Assembly (NCBI RefSeq): GCF_049803795.1
Contig: NZ_JBNAGJ010000006.1
Span: forward strand, 62,001 to 126,000
DNA length: 64,000 bases
Direction: 5' to 3'
Source: Thalassobius sp002708925
GTDB taxonomy: Bacteria > Pseudomonadota > Alphaproteobacteria > Rhodobacterales > Rhodobacteraceae
The translations under genes were made by a program, and so were the position numbers. The stretch's first letter is position 1, and every line of letters starts with the position of its first letter. The notes beneath the pieces are model-generated. The model had not been told where the DNA came from, did not search any database, and saw only the letters and a list, made by a program, of their open reading frames with translations. Shown here piece by piece: positions 1 through 8,751 of the stretch.

Positions 1-877
1 AGACCTGCTGGGCCTCTTTACTGGAGAGCGTGTCGAAAAATTCCTGAAACCCGGCGATCAGATCGGCCTTGGTGAACAGCACATAGACAGGGAATCGCAC
101 GCCCAGTTTTTCGCGCAATTCCTGTAGGCGGACACGGATGGCGCGGGCATGTTCGGCGCGGGCGGCGGCGTCAAGATTAGACAGATCGCTAAGGCTGATC
201 GCCACCAGCGCGCCATTGATCGGCTGGCGTTTGCGGTATTTCTTGAGCATGGTCAGAAAGCCGGTCCAGGCCTTGGCATCGGCGCTGGCATCGCTGTCTT
301 GCGTGGTATAGCGCCCGGCCGTGTCGATCAGCACCGCGTCATTGGTGAACCACCAATCGCAATTGCGCGTCCCGCCGATACCGCCCACGGCCTGGGTGCC
401 CATGGTCTCGGCCAGGGGGAATTTCAGCCCGGAATTGACGATGGCGGTGGTCTTGCCCGCGCCGGGGGGGCCGATGATGATATACCAGGGCAACTGATAC
501 AGATGCCGGCTGCCAAACCTGCTTAGCCGCGCGCCGCGCAGAGTTTTGAGCGCTGCGCGCATACGGCTGCCGAGCTCGGCCAGCTCGGCCTTGACGGCCT
601 CGTCCTGGGGGGCGGTCTCTTCGGTTTGGGTGATTTCCTCGGTCAGGCGGCTGTCGGTGGCGCGGCGAGTCAGCAAAATGGTCAGCACCGCGATGATCGT
701 GGCCGCCGCCAGCGATAACGTGGCAAGCACCCGGTCCGCAAACCCATCGAAGGGGCGCACAGGGCCGATCGCGACCAGTGGTCCAAGATACCACAGGGCC
801 AGGGTCAACAGCAGGCTGGACAGGATCAAGACCCCCACAGGGGTGAAAAAGACGGCGCGAAATGCGTTACGGATCAT
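1..877 (-). CDS. tssM: TssM (IcmF family), N-terminal part, cut by window edge
   Basis: This is the inner-membrane scaffold of the T6SS membrane complex, which spans the periplasm and joins TssL and TssJ. Only the first 292 residues are inside the window; the reading frame stays open to base 1. Visible are two membrane segments (about residues 12-38 and 50-70) and a cytoplasmic NTPase domain with a Walker A motif GPPGAGKTT at residues 136-144, followed by a typical IcmF stretch with WWFTNDAVLIDTAGRY. The ATG lies 4 bases after the tssL stop, so the genes are probably translationally coupled. TssM is the last gene seen in the operon, and further T6SS genes may lie beyond the edge. Walker A is intact, so this belongs to the potentially NTP-binding TssM group. 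Confidence 0.93.
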   Translation of the reverse strand, partial: MIRNAFRAVFFTPVGVLILSSLLLTLALWYLGPLVAIGPVRPFDGFADRVLATLSLAAATIIAVLTILLTRRATDSRLTEEITQTEETAPQDEAVKAELAELGSRMRAALKTLRGARLSRFGSRHLYQLPWYIIIGPPGAGKTTAIVNSGLKFPLAETMGTQAVGGIGGTRNCDWWFTNDAVLIDTAGRYTTQDSDASADAKAWTGFLTMLKKYRKRQPINGALVAISLSDLSNLDAAARAEHARAIRVRLQELREKLGVRFPVYVLFTKADLIAGFQEFFDTLSSKEAQQV

Positions 878-881
878 GGGT

Positions 882-2291
882 TTATCCTGACTTGACCAGA
901 ATGACATCAATACGGCGATTGAGCGCGCGCCCCGCGGCGGTGTCGTTGGGGGCGATGGGCTCGCGGTCGGCGCGGCCCTCGGCGACGATGCGCGTGGGGT
1001 CCGAAAGCAAGGGCGTCATCCGCGCCATCACCGCCCGCGCACGGGCGAGCGATAGGAAAGTGTTGGACGGAAACCGCGCGGTATTGATCGGGATATTGTC
1101 GGAATGACCGGCCACGATGATCCGGCCTGCCTCGTTCTCCAGCGCGGTGGCCACGCGGTCGATGATCGGGCCGAAATCCTTGGCCAGCACATCAGAGGCC
1201 GAGCCGAACATGCCGGCTCCGTTTATCCGGATGGTCACGGTATTGGCGTCGGTTTCGACTGTCACCAGACCTTCGGCCACTTCGGCGGCCAGGAATTCGC
1301 GGATACTGACCTGTTGAACCACGACCACCGGCTCGGGGGGCGGAGGTGGAGGCGGCGCGGGGCGGGCCAGCTCGACCGGACCGGAAAGATCAAGCGACAG
1401 GAACTGCCCGCGCAGTCTTTCGGTATCTAGGCTAAGCACAAAGGACAGGCCGAAAAACACCACCGAGATCAGCGCAACCGTAACCCCGGCAAACAGCCAG
1501 ATCGGCATCCAGGCCGAAAGCGTCCGATGGGCGATGTGCACGCCGCGCCAGTGCGGCGACAGATCGGGTACGGATTGCCCGCGCTGCGTGCGGATCGCGC
1601 GGGCCAGCCCGTCGCGAATGGCCAGATGCCGCTCGCTGCCGCGCGGTTCGACCCGCAGCCGTCCCTCGAACCCAAGCGACAGGCACATATAGAGGAACTC
1701 CAGCAGGTCGCGATTGCCTGCCGGGTTGGATTGGAGCTTGTCGAGCAGATCATAGAACCGATCGCCGCCGTGGGTTTCCTTGTGAAACGTGCCGACCATG
1801 CTTTGCCGGGCCCACAGGCTTTGCCCGCCCCAGGGCGTGTTCAGCACCACGTCGTCGATTGTCGCGCAAATCGCATAGCGGGCCACGCGGATGGTCTGGG
1901 CGGGAATTCCGGCCTGCCCGGCGCGCGTTTCAAAGGCGCGGATTTCCGCGACCACGCTTTCGCGCAATGCTGCCGGATCGCTGTGCTGGGCGCGGTTGCG
2001 GATGCGCCCGACCAGCAAAAAGAGCGGCGTCGCGGCGGCATTCAGCGGGTTGAGCCCAGTGGCGGCGCTGTCGATGCGGGGTGATGCCGCCCCATGCGGT
2101 GCGGATGTGGCCTCTGGTACTGGGGATGACGCAGAGGGTGGCACTGGGGGCGGCATCTGCCCGGCAGGCGTCGCGGCTGGCGCGGCGCTTGGTGGGGGCG
2201 GCGCGGCGTCAAGCCTGCGACCACCGGGATTAAGCCGGATCACCGTTTTATCGGTGTCGGTCGGTTCGGCAAAAGGATCGTCGTCTGTCAT
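882..2291 (-). CDS. tssL: TssL (DotU/IcmH family) with C-terminal OmpA domain
   Basis: TssL is the second inner-membrane component of the T6SS membrane complex. The 469-residue protein has a proline/alanine-rich cytoplasmic leader (about 1-75), a DotU domain (about 80-245, including the typical TPWGGQSLWARQSMVGTFH-type segment), one membrane helix near 262-285, a proline run (PAPPPPPPPEP), and an OmpA-like peptidoglycan-binding domain (about 370-469) with the motif AGHSDNIPINTARFPSN and the final NRRIDVIL. Many TssL proteins lack the OmpA part and recruit a separate protein such as TagL; here cell-wall anchoring is built in. It sits between tssK and tssM in the usual order. Confidence 0.95.
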   Translation of the reverse strand: MTDDDPFAEPTDTDKTVIRLNPGGRRLDAAPPPPSAAPAATPAGQMPPPVPPSASSPVPEATSAPHGAASPRIDSAATGLNPLNAAATPLFLLVGRIRNRAQHSDPAALRESVVAEIRAFETRAGQAGIPAQTIRVARYAICATIDDVVLNTPWGGQSLWARQSMVGTFHKETHGGDRFYDLLDKLQSNPAGNRDLLEFLYMCLSLGFEGRLRVEPRGSERHLAIRDGLARAIRTQRGQSVPDLSPHWRGVHIAHRTLSAWMPIWLFAGVTVALISVVFFGLSFVLSLDTERLRGQFLSLDLSGPVELARPAPPPPPPPEPVVVVQQVSIREFLAAEVAEGLVTVETDANTVTIRINGAGMFGSASDVLAKDFGPIIDRVATALENEAGRIIVAGHSDNIPINTARFPSNTFLSLARARAVMARMTPLLSDPTRIVAEGRADREPIAPNDTAAGRALNRRIDVILVKSG

Positions 2292-2312
2292 GTCTTGGCC
2301 TCTGGCGGGGGA

Positions 2313-3647
2313 TCAGCGGATCGCCCACAGCTCCATTTCAAGGTTCGGAAAATCCCCGGCAACATGGATCGCCAGCCCGCCAGAGGAGGTCATCTGCTTC
2401 CAATAGGGGCTGGCGCTGTCGAGTTCGAAATAGACAACGCCCGCATGGTAGGGCACCTGCCGGGGGGCGACGGGCAGGGCGCGCAGATCGACGCCGGGCA
2501 GGGCCGAGTTGACCAGTTGGCGGATCTCCTCGACGGGGCCCAGCTTGGCCTGGGCCGGGAAATGGCGGCGCACGCTTTCGGGGGGGACATCGGCCTTGGC
2601 GGCCAACACGAAACTGGCCGAGCTGAGCAGCGATTTATCTGCGATCATCGCCACCGAGACCCCGTATTTGCGCGCCTCGATGGGGATCGGGATCGCCCCC
2701 TGTTCCAGCACAGCCGAGAGATGTTCGCGCAGGCTTTGGATCACCGGCTGAAACGTGTGGGTCAGGTCGTCGTGGCGATAGAGCGGAAACTCGGGCGCGG
2801 TTTTGTCCGCAGCCATGAAGCTGGCCAGTTGCCCGGCCAGCCCGGTCAGCACCTGATAGATTGCGGCCGGGTGGGCGTTCTCGATCGCGCTCAGATGCCG
2901 GATCTGGGGCAGCGCGCCATTGACCGCGATCAACAGCAGGAAATCGGCAATCTCGGCCACGCCCTTGGCCCCGCCATTCTGGCTCAGCCGTGCCGAAAGG
3001 GCCTGCGCACGATGGGACAAAAGCCCCTCAAGCTCTTGCAGGAAATCATGCAGCGGCGGCGCGGCGCGGGTGTCCAGACAAGAGGGCATGAACCCCTTGT
3101 CGAGCAGGATTTCCCCATCGGCGCGCACCTCGGTGATCCGGGCGATGGGGATGACCAGATGATCGGTCAGCTCGTCCACGTCCAGCGCCAGCCGGGTGCG
3201 CAACCGGCCCACGGCCATCTCGACCGCGCGCCGTTCTGGGCCCATGCTATCTGTCACTTCGACTTCGCAGGGAAGGTAACGCGCCGTTGCGCCGGGATCG
3301 CCGGTCAGGTCCACCTCGGGGGCGCCCTGCCGCCGGGTCGGGACGGTCAGATAGACCACCGAATTGCGCACCGAGGGCGGCACATCCAGCGCGGGCGGAT
3401 GCGGGTCCACCTGCGGGATGCGAAAGATCGCCCCGTCCGGGGTCAGGCCTGTGGCCGATTTCACCGCCAGCTTGCCCAGTTTCAGCAGTTCCGTGTCCAG
3501 AGTCAGTTCGCGCAGGCCCCAGGCATAGGGCGTCACGGAACCGGCCAGGCCACAGACCAGAGATTCCAGATAACGGTCTTGCTGCTGGAAATGATGCGGC
3601 TGAAGGAACAGCCCCTCTTGCCAGACAACTTTGCTTTCCCAGGACAT
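2313..3647 (-). CDS. tssK: TssK, T6SS baseplate adaptor
   Basis: TssK is the trimeric baseplate protein that connects the TssE-F-G wedge to the TssL/TssM membrane complex. At 444 residues it has the normal family length. The N-terminus (VVWQEGLFLQPHHFQQQDRY) is the family signature, and the C-terminal half has the usual FPAQAKLGPVEEIRQLVNSALPGV stretch followed by YFELDSASPYW. It lies between tssJ and tssL with short gaps, as in many J-K-L-M blocks. Nothing unusual was seen. Confidence 0.96.
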   Translation of the reverse strand: MSWESKVVWQEGLFLQPHHFQQQDRYLESLVCGLAGSVTPYAWGLRELTLDTELLKLGKLAVKSATGLTPDGAIFRIPQVDPHPPALDVPPSVRNSVVYLTVPTRRQGAPEVDLTGDPGATARYLPCEVEVTDSMGPERRAVEMAVGRLRTRLALDVDELTDHLVIPIARITEVRADGEILLDKGFMPSCLDTRAAPPLHDFLQELEGLLSHRAQALSARLSQNGGAKGVAEIADFLLLIAVNGALPQIRHLSAIENAHPAAIYQVLTGLAGQLASFMAADKTAPEFPLYRHDDLTHTFQPVIQSLREHLSAVLEQGAIPIPIEARKYGVSVAMIADKSLLSSASFVLAAKADVPPESVRRHFPAQAKLGPVEEIRQLVNSALPGVDLRALPVAPRQVPYHAGVVYFELDSASPYWKQMTSSGGLAIHVAGDFPNLEMELWAIR

Positions 3648-3669
3648 GGGCGGTTTCCTTCGGCCGGCG

Positions 3670-4107
3670 TTAGCGCAGGGTGACAGAATTGCCGGACAGG
3701 CTGGCCTGTACCGGGTTGGATGCGTTCGGGCTTAGCGGCCGGACGGCCAGAAAGCGGCCGTTGATGTTCCGGAAGGCTCCGACGATGCCGATGGCCTTGG
3801 GGGCAGGCGCGCCCGCAGGGAACGAGGCCGTGTCGGCAATCGTCCGTCCGGGGGAAAGCTGATAGGTTTTGACCTCGATCAGGTCCGTGCCAAGCGTGGC
3901 CTGCGGGTCGTTGAAGACCGCAAAGAAATCCGCCGAGGCAAAGACCGAGCTATCGGCCAGATAATAAACCTTGGCCTGCGCCGGCGCGCCGCCATTCATG
4001 TCCGCCGCGCCGGTCAGGGTCAGTTGAACGCTGGTGTCCGACGGCCCCGCGCAGGCGGCCAGCAAGGCTGCGGCGGCAAGGCCAAGAAAGGCGCGTTTGG
4101 TCAGCAT
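3670..4107 (-). CDS. tssJ: TssJ outer-membrane lipoprotein
   Basis: TssJ is the outer-membrane lipoprotein that caps the T6SS membrane complex and binds the periplasmic part of TssM. The 145-residue product starts with a lipoprotein signal peptide whose lipobox LLAAC places the lipidated cysteine at residue 19. The rest fits the small beta-sandwich TssJ/VasD fold, with the typical AKVYYLADSSVFASADFFAVF segment and ending in a strand rich in small residues. The gene order tagH-tssJ-tssK-tssL-tssM supports the call. Confidence 0.9.
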   Translation of the reverse strand: MLTKRAFLGLAAAALLAACAGPSDTSVQLTLTGAADMNGGAPAQAKVYYLADSSVFASADFFAVFNDPQATLGTDLIEVKTYQLSPGRTIADTASFPAGAPAPKAIGIVGAFRNINGRFLAVRPLSPNASNPVQASLSGNSVTLR

Positions 4108-4119
4108 GGGCGGGGTCTC

Positions 4120-5415
4120 CTAGAGTTTGTTGATCTGCTCTTCGTAGGCGCGGGAAAATTCCTTGCCGAAGGTGGATTGAAAATCGGTCTCGGTGGCGTT
4201 TGCGATTTCGGCGTAATGGGCCGCGTAGGCGTCCCAATAGAGTGCTTTTTTCGAACCGAACCGGCTGATGCGCCCGGATTTCTGTTCGATCCGGGCGGCC
4301 AGATTGTCGGGGCCAAGCTGGGCCAGAAGATCCTTCAGCGCGGCCTCCATGCCGGTCATGGTGGCGATCTCATGGGCCTTGATGTCGCGCAGGGCCTCTG
4401 CCACGGCTGCCTCGGGTTCCTGGTAACCGGGGGTGGTGGGTTTCAGCATGGCCTCGATCGCCTGTTCCTTCGAGACCGAGAATTTCAGCGGATTGTTGGC
4501 CTGCGCCTGGATCATGGTCCGGTTGACGCGCATTTCGCTTTTGAGCGCCGAGCGGGTCATCAGAATGTCGCGCAGCCCGTCGATTGTCGTGGCCATGATG
4601 CGGCCAACCCGGCCCATGATCTCTTTGGCCTCGTGCGGGGACAGCTGCAAATGAGGGGCACCAACCCCTGCCAGAAAGGCCCGCAGCAGGGCGTCGTCTT
4701 GCGGGGTCTCAGGGGCCAGAGGGTTTGCGGGCGAAACAGGCGCCTGAACGGGCGGCTGGCGCGCAGAGGCAGTTTCAAGAGGCAGTTCTTCGGCCGGGGG
4801 CTCGGGCTGCGGCGCGATCAGGCTGTCCTCCCAATCATCGGGGATCATCGGCCCGCTGGCCTGCGGCGGCGCGAAATGCGCACTGGCGGCGGGGGCATGA
4901 TCGGGGGCGCTGGCTCCGGGCTGTTGGGGGTGGCCTAGCGGATCGGTCGAGGCGGGCTCACCCAAAAGATCGTTCAGAAAATCCCCTGCCTCGTCCTCTT
5001 CCTCCAGGGTTGGCAGGTCCTGGCGGGCGGCGGGCCTGGAAACAAACGGGCTGTGCCCGGCATCCAGCGCAGGCAATTCGGGTTCGGCAGGCAGGGCCGA
5101 GGGGGCGATGTCGATCACCAGCTCATATTGGCCGATCTGAATCACATCCCCGTGCGACAGCGGCGTCGGCCCCGCGCCCAGAGGTTCGGTGCCGTAATTG
5201 AGAAAAGTGCCGTTGGTGCTGGTGTCGGTCAGGATGTAATCGGCCCCGCGCCGTTCTAAAATACAGTGCCGCTTGGACAGGAACTTTTCCGGGTCGGGCA
5301 GAACAAGATCGCAATCGGCACCGCGCCCCACAGCGAACCGATCCCCCGGCATCGTGGCGCGGATCGGGGCGGCTTGGGGCTCAAGCGGGTTGCGGGCCAG
5401 AATGGTCAGGGACAT
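4120..5415 (-). CDS. tagH: TagH / Fha-type FHA-domain T6SS protein
   Basis: This 431-residue cytoplasmic protein carries an N-terminal FHA domain (about residues 10-95, with GRGADCDLVLPDPEKFLSKRH and the TSTNGTF motif), a low-complexity Pro/Ala/Glu linker, and a C-terminal T6SS-specific FHA-associated domain (from about residue 235, LLRAFLAGVGAPHLQLSP onward). FHA domains bind phosphothreonine. In Pseudomonas aeruginosa the kinase PpkA phosphorylates Fha1 to trigger T6SS assembly, and a PpkA-like kinase is encoded upstream here (21934-23271). The chosen ATG follows the PAAR stop by 5 bases; an ATG 33 bases further upstream would overlap the PAAR gene and adds a non-conserved arginine-rich stretch. 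Confidence 0.92.
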   Translation of the reverse strand: MSLTILARNPLEPQAAPIRATMPGDRFAVGRGADCDLVLPDPEKFLSKRHCILERRGADYILTDTSTNGTFLNYGTEPLGAGPTPLSHGDVIQIGQYELVIDIAPSALPAEPELPALDAGHSPFVSRPAARQDLPTLEEEDEAGDFLNDLLGEPASTDPLGHPQQPGASAPDHAPAASAHFAPPQASGPMIPDDWEDSLIAPQPEPPAEELPLETASARQPPVQAPVSPANPLAPETPQDDALLRAFLAGVGAPHLQLSPHEAKEIMGRVGRIMATTIDGLRDILMTRSALKSEMRVNRTMIQAQANNPLKFSVSKEQAIEAMLKPTTPGYQEPEAAVAEALRDIKAHEIATMTGMEAALKDLLAQLGPDNLAARIEQKSGRISRFGSKKALYWDAYAAHYAEIANATETDFQSTFGKEFSRAYEEQINKL

Positions 5416-5420
5416 TGGGC

Positions 5421-5711
5421 TTATCCTCCGACCAGAACGGTTGGGCATCCCATGACGATCATCCCGCCCTGCGCGCAGCTATCCAGTGCGCGGGCTTGCG
5501 GCTTGCGCCCCGTCAGGCATGTCATCGAGCCCTTTACCACCACATCGGGCGGGCCGATGCAGACGGCCATTGCCGTGGCTGTGGTGGCTGGCATTTTGCC
5601 GATCAGCACCGTGGGCACTGGCGTCACCACCGGCCCGCCCACGCAGGGCACCACACCCACGACCATCGGGCTGACGTGATTGTCTGCAACGCGGGCGGCG
5701 GGCATGGGCAT
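5421..5711 (-). CDS. PAAR-domain spike tip protein
   Basis: PAAR proteins sharpen the VgrG spike and can carry effectors. This 96-residue protein is almost only the PAAR domain: VADNHVSPMVVG, VPCVGGPVV, VLIGKMPATTATAMAVCIGPPDVVVKGS and CPTVLVGG are the characteristic repeats with metal-binding Cys/His positions. There is no N- or C-terminal effector extension, so any cargo must bind non-covalently or be carried elsewhere. It lies downstream of vgrG and the DUF6931-like gene, and directly upstream of tagH. Confidence 0.93.
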   Translation of the reverse strand: MPMPAARVADNHVSPMVVGVVPCVGGPVVTPVPTVLIGKMPATTATAMAVCIGPPDVVVKGSMTCLTGRKPQARALDSCAQGGMIVMGCPTVLVGG

Positions 5712-5790
5712 GGCGGGCCTCTCTTGTGGCGATAACAGAGCCCTTTATCGGGCGGGTTCTTCTGTTAGTGCCGCTTTGCCGGTTTTGGGT

Positions 5791-6375
5791 TCATGCGTCT
5801 GTTGCGATTTGGCCATTTCCGCCCCGTGCAATATCCAGCCCCCGCGCCAGAAGCAGCGGGCCGCGTTCCTCGGGCGTGCTGTCTTCGGCAAAGAGCGTGA
5901 TCAGCAGCAGACCGAAAACCGCTGCGCCCACCGCGCCGGGGGGCGCGTCGTAATCGTCATATTCACCGGGCCCCATGGTGCCATCGGCAAAGCTGGCGGC
6001 CATGGCGCAAAACACCGTGTCATCGTCATCGGGGGCGGTATCATAGGTCGCGCGGGCGGCGCTCCGGGTCTGTGGCCCCGGCTGACGCACCCAGGCCTCG
6101 GCGGCGTGAACGGCGCTGGTGTTGCCCTGCCCAAGATCGCGGGCTGTCAGGCACGCCCACCAGGTTGCCTCGCGCGGGGGGAGCGCATGAGCCAGAACCT
6201 GAAGCATATCCATCAGTGCCTTCTGGTCCCAGAGCGCCTGTAACATCTCAGCGGCACTGGCCCCGGCGGGCAGGTCCGGCGGTGTTTGCAGCGTGACCTT
6301 GCCTTGGGTCAGAAACCGGGCGGCGGGGTAATCGGGAAGCTTTCGAAGATCGTTAAACTGCGCGTCGATTTGCAT
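5791..6375 (-). CDS. T6SS-associated protein of unknown function (DUF6931-like)
   Basis: A 194-residue, probably cytoplasmic protein encoded between vgrG and PAAR. It resembles the DUF6931 family found in T6SS loci, recognised from the pattern PAARFLTQG near the N-terminus, WWACLTARD in the middle and the AVFGLLLITLFAEDS hydrophobic segment near residues 155-170; this assignment is from memory and is moderate. No signal peptide and no catalytic motif were seen. Its position between spike genes suggests an effector adaptor or chaperone for loading onto VgrG/PAAR, but that is inference. Confidence 0.6.
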   Translation of the reverse strand: MQIDAQFNDLRKLPDYPAARFLTQGKVTLQTPPDLPAGASAAEMLQALWDQKALMDMLQVLAHALPPREATWWACLTARDLGQGNTSAVHAAEAWVRQPGPQTRSAARATYDTAPDDDDTVFCAMAASFADGTMGPGEYDDYDAPPGAVGAAVFGLLLITLFAEDSTPEERGPLLLARGLDIARGGNGQIATDA

Positions 6376-6385
6376 GGGCCGGCCT

Positions 6386-8464
6386 TTAGTTAATCATGGT
6401 CAGGCTGCCCTTCACGATCAGCAAGCCCTTGGATTTCACCTGAGTCATCCCGCCGCCCTCGACGGTCAGCATTCCGCCGCCCTTCAGTTTGGCCATGCCC
6501 TTGCCCTCTAGCATAAGCTGGCCCTTGGCGTTCAGCTTGGCCATGCCGGTGGCCGACATGTCCAGCTTGGGCGAGGACAGCGTGATCCCGGTGGGTGTCA
6601 TCTCGATTTTGGAGGCGCCGCATTTCAGGGTGATCTTGGTCTTGGCCGAGATTTCCAGCGCGGCGCCGATGTCGATCTTGCCGTTTTTGTCCACCTTCAG
6701 GCTGTCGCTGCCGCCGATCTTGGTGTCGCGGTCCTTGGCGACGGTCCAGGTCTCTTTGCCCTTGGCGATGGTAAAGGCGTGGTCGCCCTCGACGATCTTT
6801 TCGGTTTTGTCGCCGTGGATTGTCTGTTTGAAAAAACCCTTGTCCTTGTGGCCAAGGCCGATCTCAATTTCGGCGTTGTTCTTGACGATCTGCCTGAAGT
6901 CCCGTTCCGACTGCAACCGGACGAACTCGGCGTCTTTTTTGTCTTCGAACACCAGTTCGGAAAAGCCGCCGCCCTTTTTCGAGCTGTTGGTTTTCAGCGC
7001 GAATTGCGTCGCGTTCTTGGGCAGGTCATAGGGGAATTTCGTGTCCCCATTATACAGCATTCCGGTGATCAAAGGGCGATCGGGATCGCCGTCTTCGAAC
7101 TGAACGACGACTTCCTGCCCGATCCGGGGCACGGCCATCATGCCCCAGCCCTTGCCTGACCAGGGCACCGCACAGCGCACCCAGCACGAGGCCGTTTCAT
7201 CCTTTTTGCCGTCCCGGTCCCAATGGAACTGGATCTTCACCCGGCCGTGTTTGTCGGTCCAGACTTCCTCGCCCTTTTTGCCGACCACCAGCGCGGTCTG
7301 CATTCCTGGGCTTTCGGGCCGCGGGGTGCGGTGCGGGGCGCGGTATGGTTCGCGGGCGGGCTGTACCTCGACGATGCAGCGATAGATGTCGGGGCTGCTG
7401 GCGCTGTCGAAATCCAGCATCGGCCCCAGGATCGAGGACACCACCTCGTTGATCCCATTATTGCTGTCCGATTGGATTTCATGGCGGGCCGAGACCACGA
7501 TGTAATCGGTGTTTTCGGCCTTGCGGGGGTGTTCCTTCAGCTTGAACCGCCCACCGACAACCATCTGCCGCAGATTGCCCACCGCACGGGCCCGCGTGGC
7601 CTGCGCGGCGTGGGCTTCGATACGGACGCGTGCGTGGTGTTCGCCGGTTTTCACGTCCGTGTGGCGGCCCGGATAATCGTAGATTTCAAGCTTGGTATAG
7701 GGGTGCCGCCCCTTGGGCAGTGATTTGACGGTTTGCAGGTCGGTCTTGGGCTTTTCGAAATCGAAATCCGACAGCGTGACTTTGCCCGGCTGGATCGCCT
7801 CGATCCCGCGCCATTCGAAAAAATGATCCGCCTCAAAGCGAAATTTTTCGGTCCTGCCATGGAATTCCACCTCGGCCTGATCGGTCAGGGGGCGGTGGCT
7901 GCTGACATCATCGGCAAGGATCAGGGTTTCCTTGGTTTTGTCGCAGCTGTGGAAATAGTAAATCCCCTCTTCCTCCATCAGCCGCGAGACGAAATCGAAA
8001 TCGGATTCGCGATACTGAACGCAATAGGGCCGTTTGGCGAAGCTTTTCTTGGTTTTGTCCTGCCAGTCGGAAAACCCGTGTTCTCCAAAGACGTCGCGCA
8101 GGATGTCGATGACGGTTTTATCCTGAAAAATTCGGCAGTTGCTGGTTTGGGTCAGGAACCAAAGCCATGGGCGCAGATGCGCGCGGAAATAGGCCTGGCC
8201 GTCAAAACTGTCCAGATATTCGGCCGAGACGCAGCGCCCCTGGAAATAGCGTGTTTTCTTCTTGGGCGCATCCAGTTCGATTCGCAGACGTTCCCCCACC
8301 AGTTTGCCAAGGTCCAGATCAAGATCCGAGCTGACGAATTCGACGATTGTTTCAGGGATCGAGCTAAGCGCTTCGTCAATCCGCGCTCGGACAAGGAAGC
8401 CTTTGATTTTGTTTGGTAATATAAGGTTGGCGTTGCGGTTTTCCAGAAAGTTTTCGTTTGCCAT
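6386..8464 (-). CDS. vgrG: VgrG (TssI) spike protein
   Basis: VgrG forms the trimeric spike on top of the Hcp tube. The 692-residue protein has the gp27-like N-terminal part (about 1-370; motifs such as QYRESDFDFVSRLMEEEGIYYFH), the OB-fold/gp5 region (KGEEVWTDKHGRVKIQFHWDRDG, PWSGKGWGMMAVPRIGQEVVVQFEDGDPDRPLITG) and a beta-helical C-terminus with GKET/KGGGM-type repeats. There is no clear enzymatic extension. The ATG at 8464 lies 2 bases from the stop of the gene upstream; an in-frame start 87 bases upstream lies inside that gene and is less likely. Confidence 0.95.
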   Translation of the reverse strand: MANENFLENRNANLILPNKIKGFLVRARIDEALSSIPETIVEFVSSDLDLDLGKLVGERLRIELDAPKKKTRYFQGRCVSAEYLDSFDGQAYFRAHLRPWLWFLTQTSNCRIFQDKTVIDILRDVFGEHGFSDWQDKTKKSFAKRPYCVQYRESDFDFVSRLMEEEGIYYFHSCDKTKETLILADDVSSHRPLTDQAEVEFHGRTEKFRFEADHFFEWRGIEAIQPGKVTLSDFDFEKPKTDLQTVKSLPKGRHPYTKLEIYDYPGRHTDVKTGEHHARVRIEAHAAQATRARAVGNLRQMVVGGRFKLKEHPRKAENTDYIVVSARHEIQSDSNNGINEVVSSILGPMLDFDSASSPDIYRCIVEVQPAREPYRAPHRTPRPESPGMQTALVVGKKGEEVWTDKHGRVKIQFHWDRDGKKDETASCWVRCAVPWSGKGWGMMAVPRIGQEVVVQFEDGDPDRPLITGMLYNGDTKFPYDLPKNATQFALKTNSSKKGGGFSELVFEDKKDAEFVRLQSERDFRQIVKNNAEIEIGLGHKDKGFFKQTIHGDKTEKIVEGDHAFTIAKGKETWTVAKDRDTKIGGSDSLKVDKNGKIDIGAALEISAKTKITLKCGASKIEMTPTGITLSSPKLDMSATGMAKLNAKGQLMLEGKGMAKLKGGGMLTVEGGGMTQVKSKGLLIVKGSLTMIN

Positions 8465-8466
8465 CG

Positions 8467-8751
8467 TCAGGCCTTTGTTTCTGGCGGCGTCAGATCGTGC
8501 AATTCGCCGGCCTGTTGCAGCCGGGCAAGGACATTGCCGTGGATTGTCCACAGCGCCGAGATGTCCTGCCCGCGGGGCAGAAGATATTCGGCCAGCGCCT
8601 CGGCATCGGCAAAGCGGATACGCCTGACCGGCACCGGATAGCCGCCCTGCCCTTGAAGCAGGGCGTTGATGTGATCCTCGCCCTCCAGCAGCCAGGCGCC
8701 TTGGTCAGCGCAGGCCGCCAGCACGATGGTGTCTGTGTCGATGCGGTCCAT
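8467..8751 (-). CDS. Small T6SS-embedded protein of unknown function
   Basis: A 94-residue acidic protein that I do not recognise. Its ATG overlaps the stop of the sheath-fusion gene (TGATG), and its stop lies 2 bases before vgrG, so it is tightly held inside the operon. No signal peptide or membrane segment was seen. The sequence has a predicted alpha/beta pattern with a central VRRIRFADAEALAEYLLP helix. Its place between a sheath-like gene and vgrG suggests a partner of one of these, for example an assembly or loading factor. Confidence 0.75.
   Translation of the reverse strand: MDRIDTDTIVLAACADQGAWLLEGEDHINALLQGQGGYPVPVRRIRFADAEALAEYLLPRGQDISALWTIHGNVLARLQQAGELHDLTPPETKA

Noticed and set aside
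2295..3683. 462-codon open frame on the plus strand opposite tssK
   Set aside because: It is a shadow of tssK: high GC leaves long open frames on the other strand. The product is rich in Gly, Arg, Gln and His with no recognisable domain.
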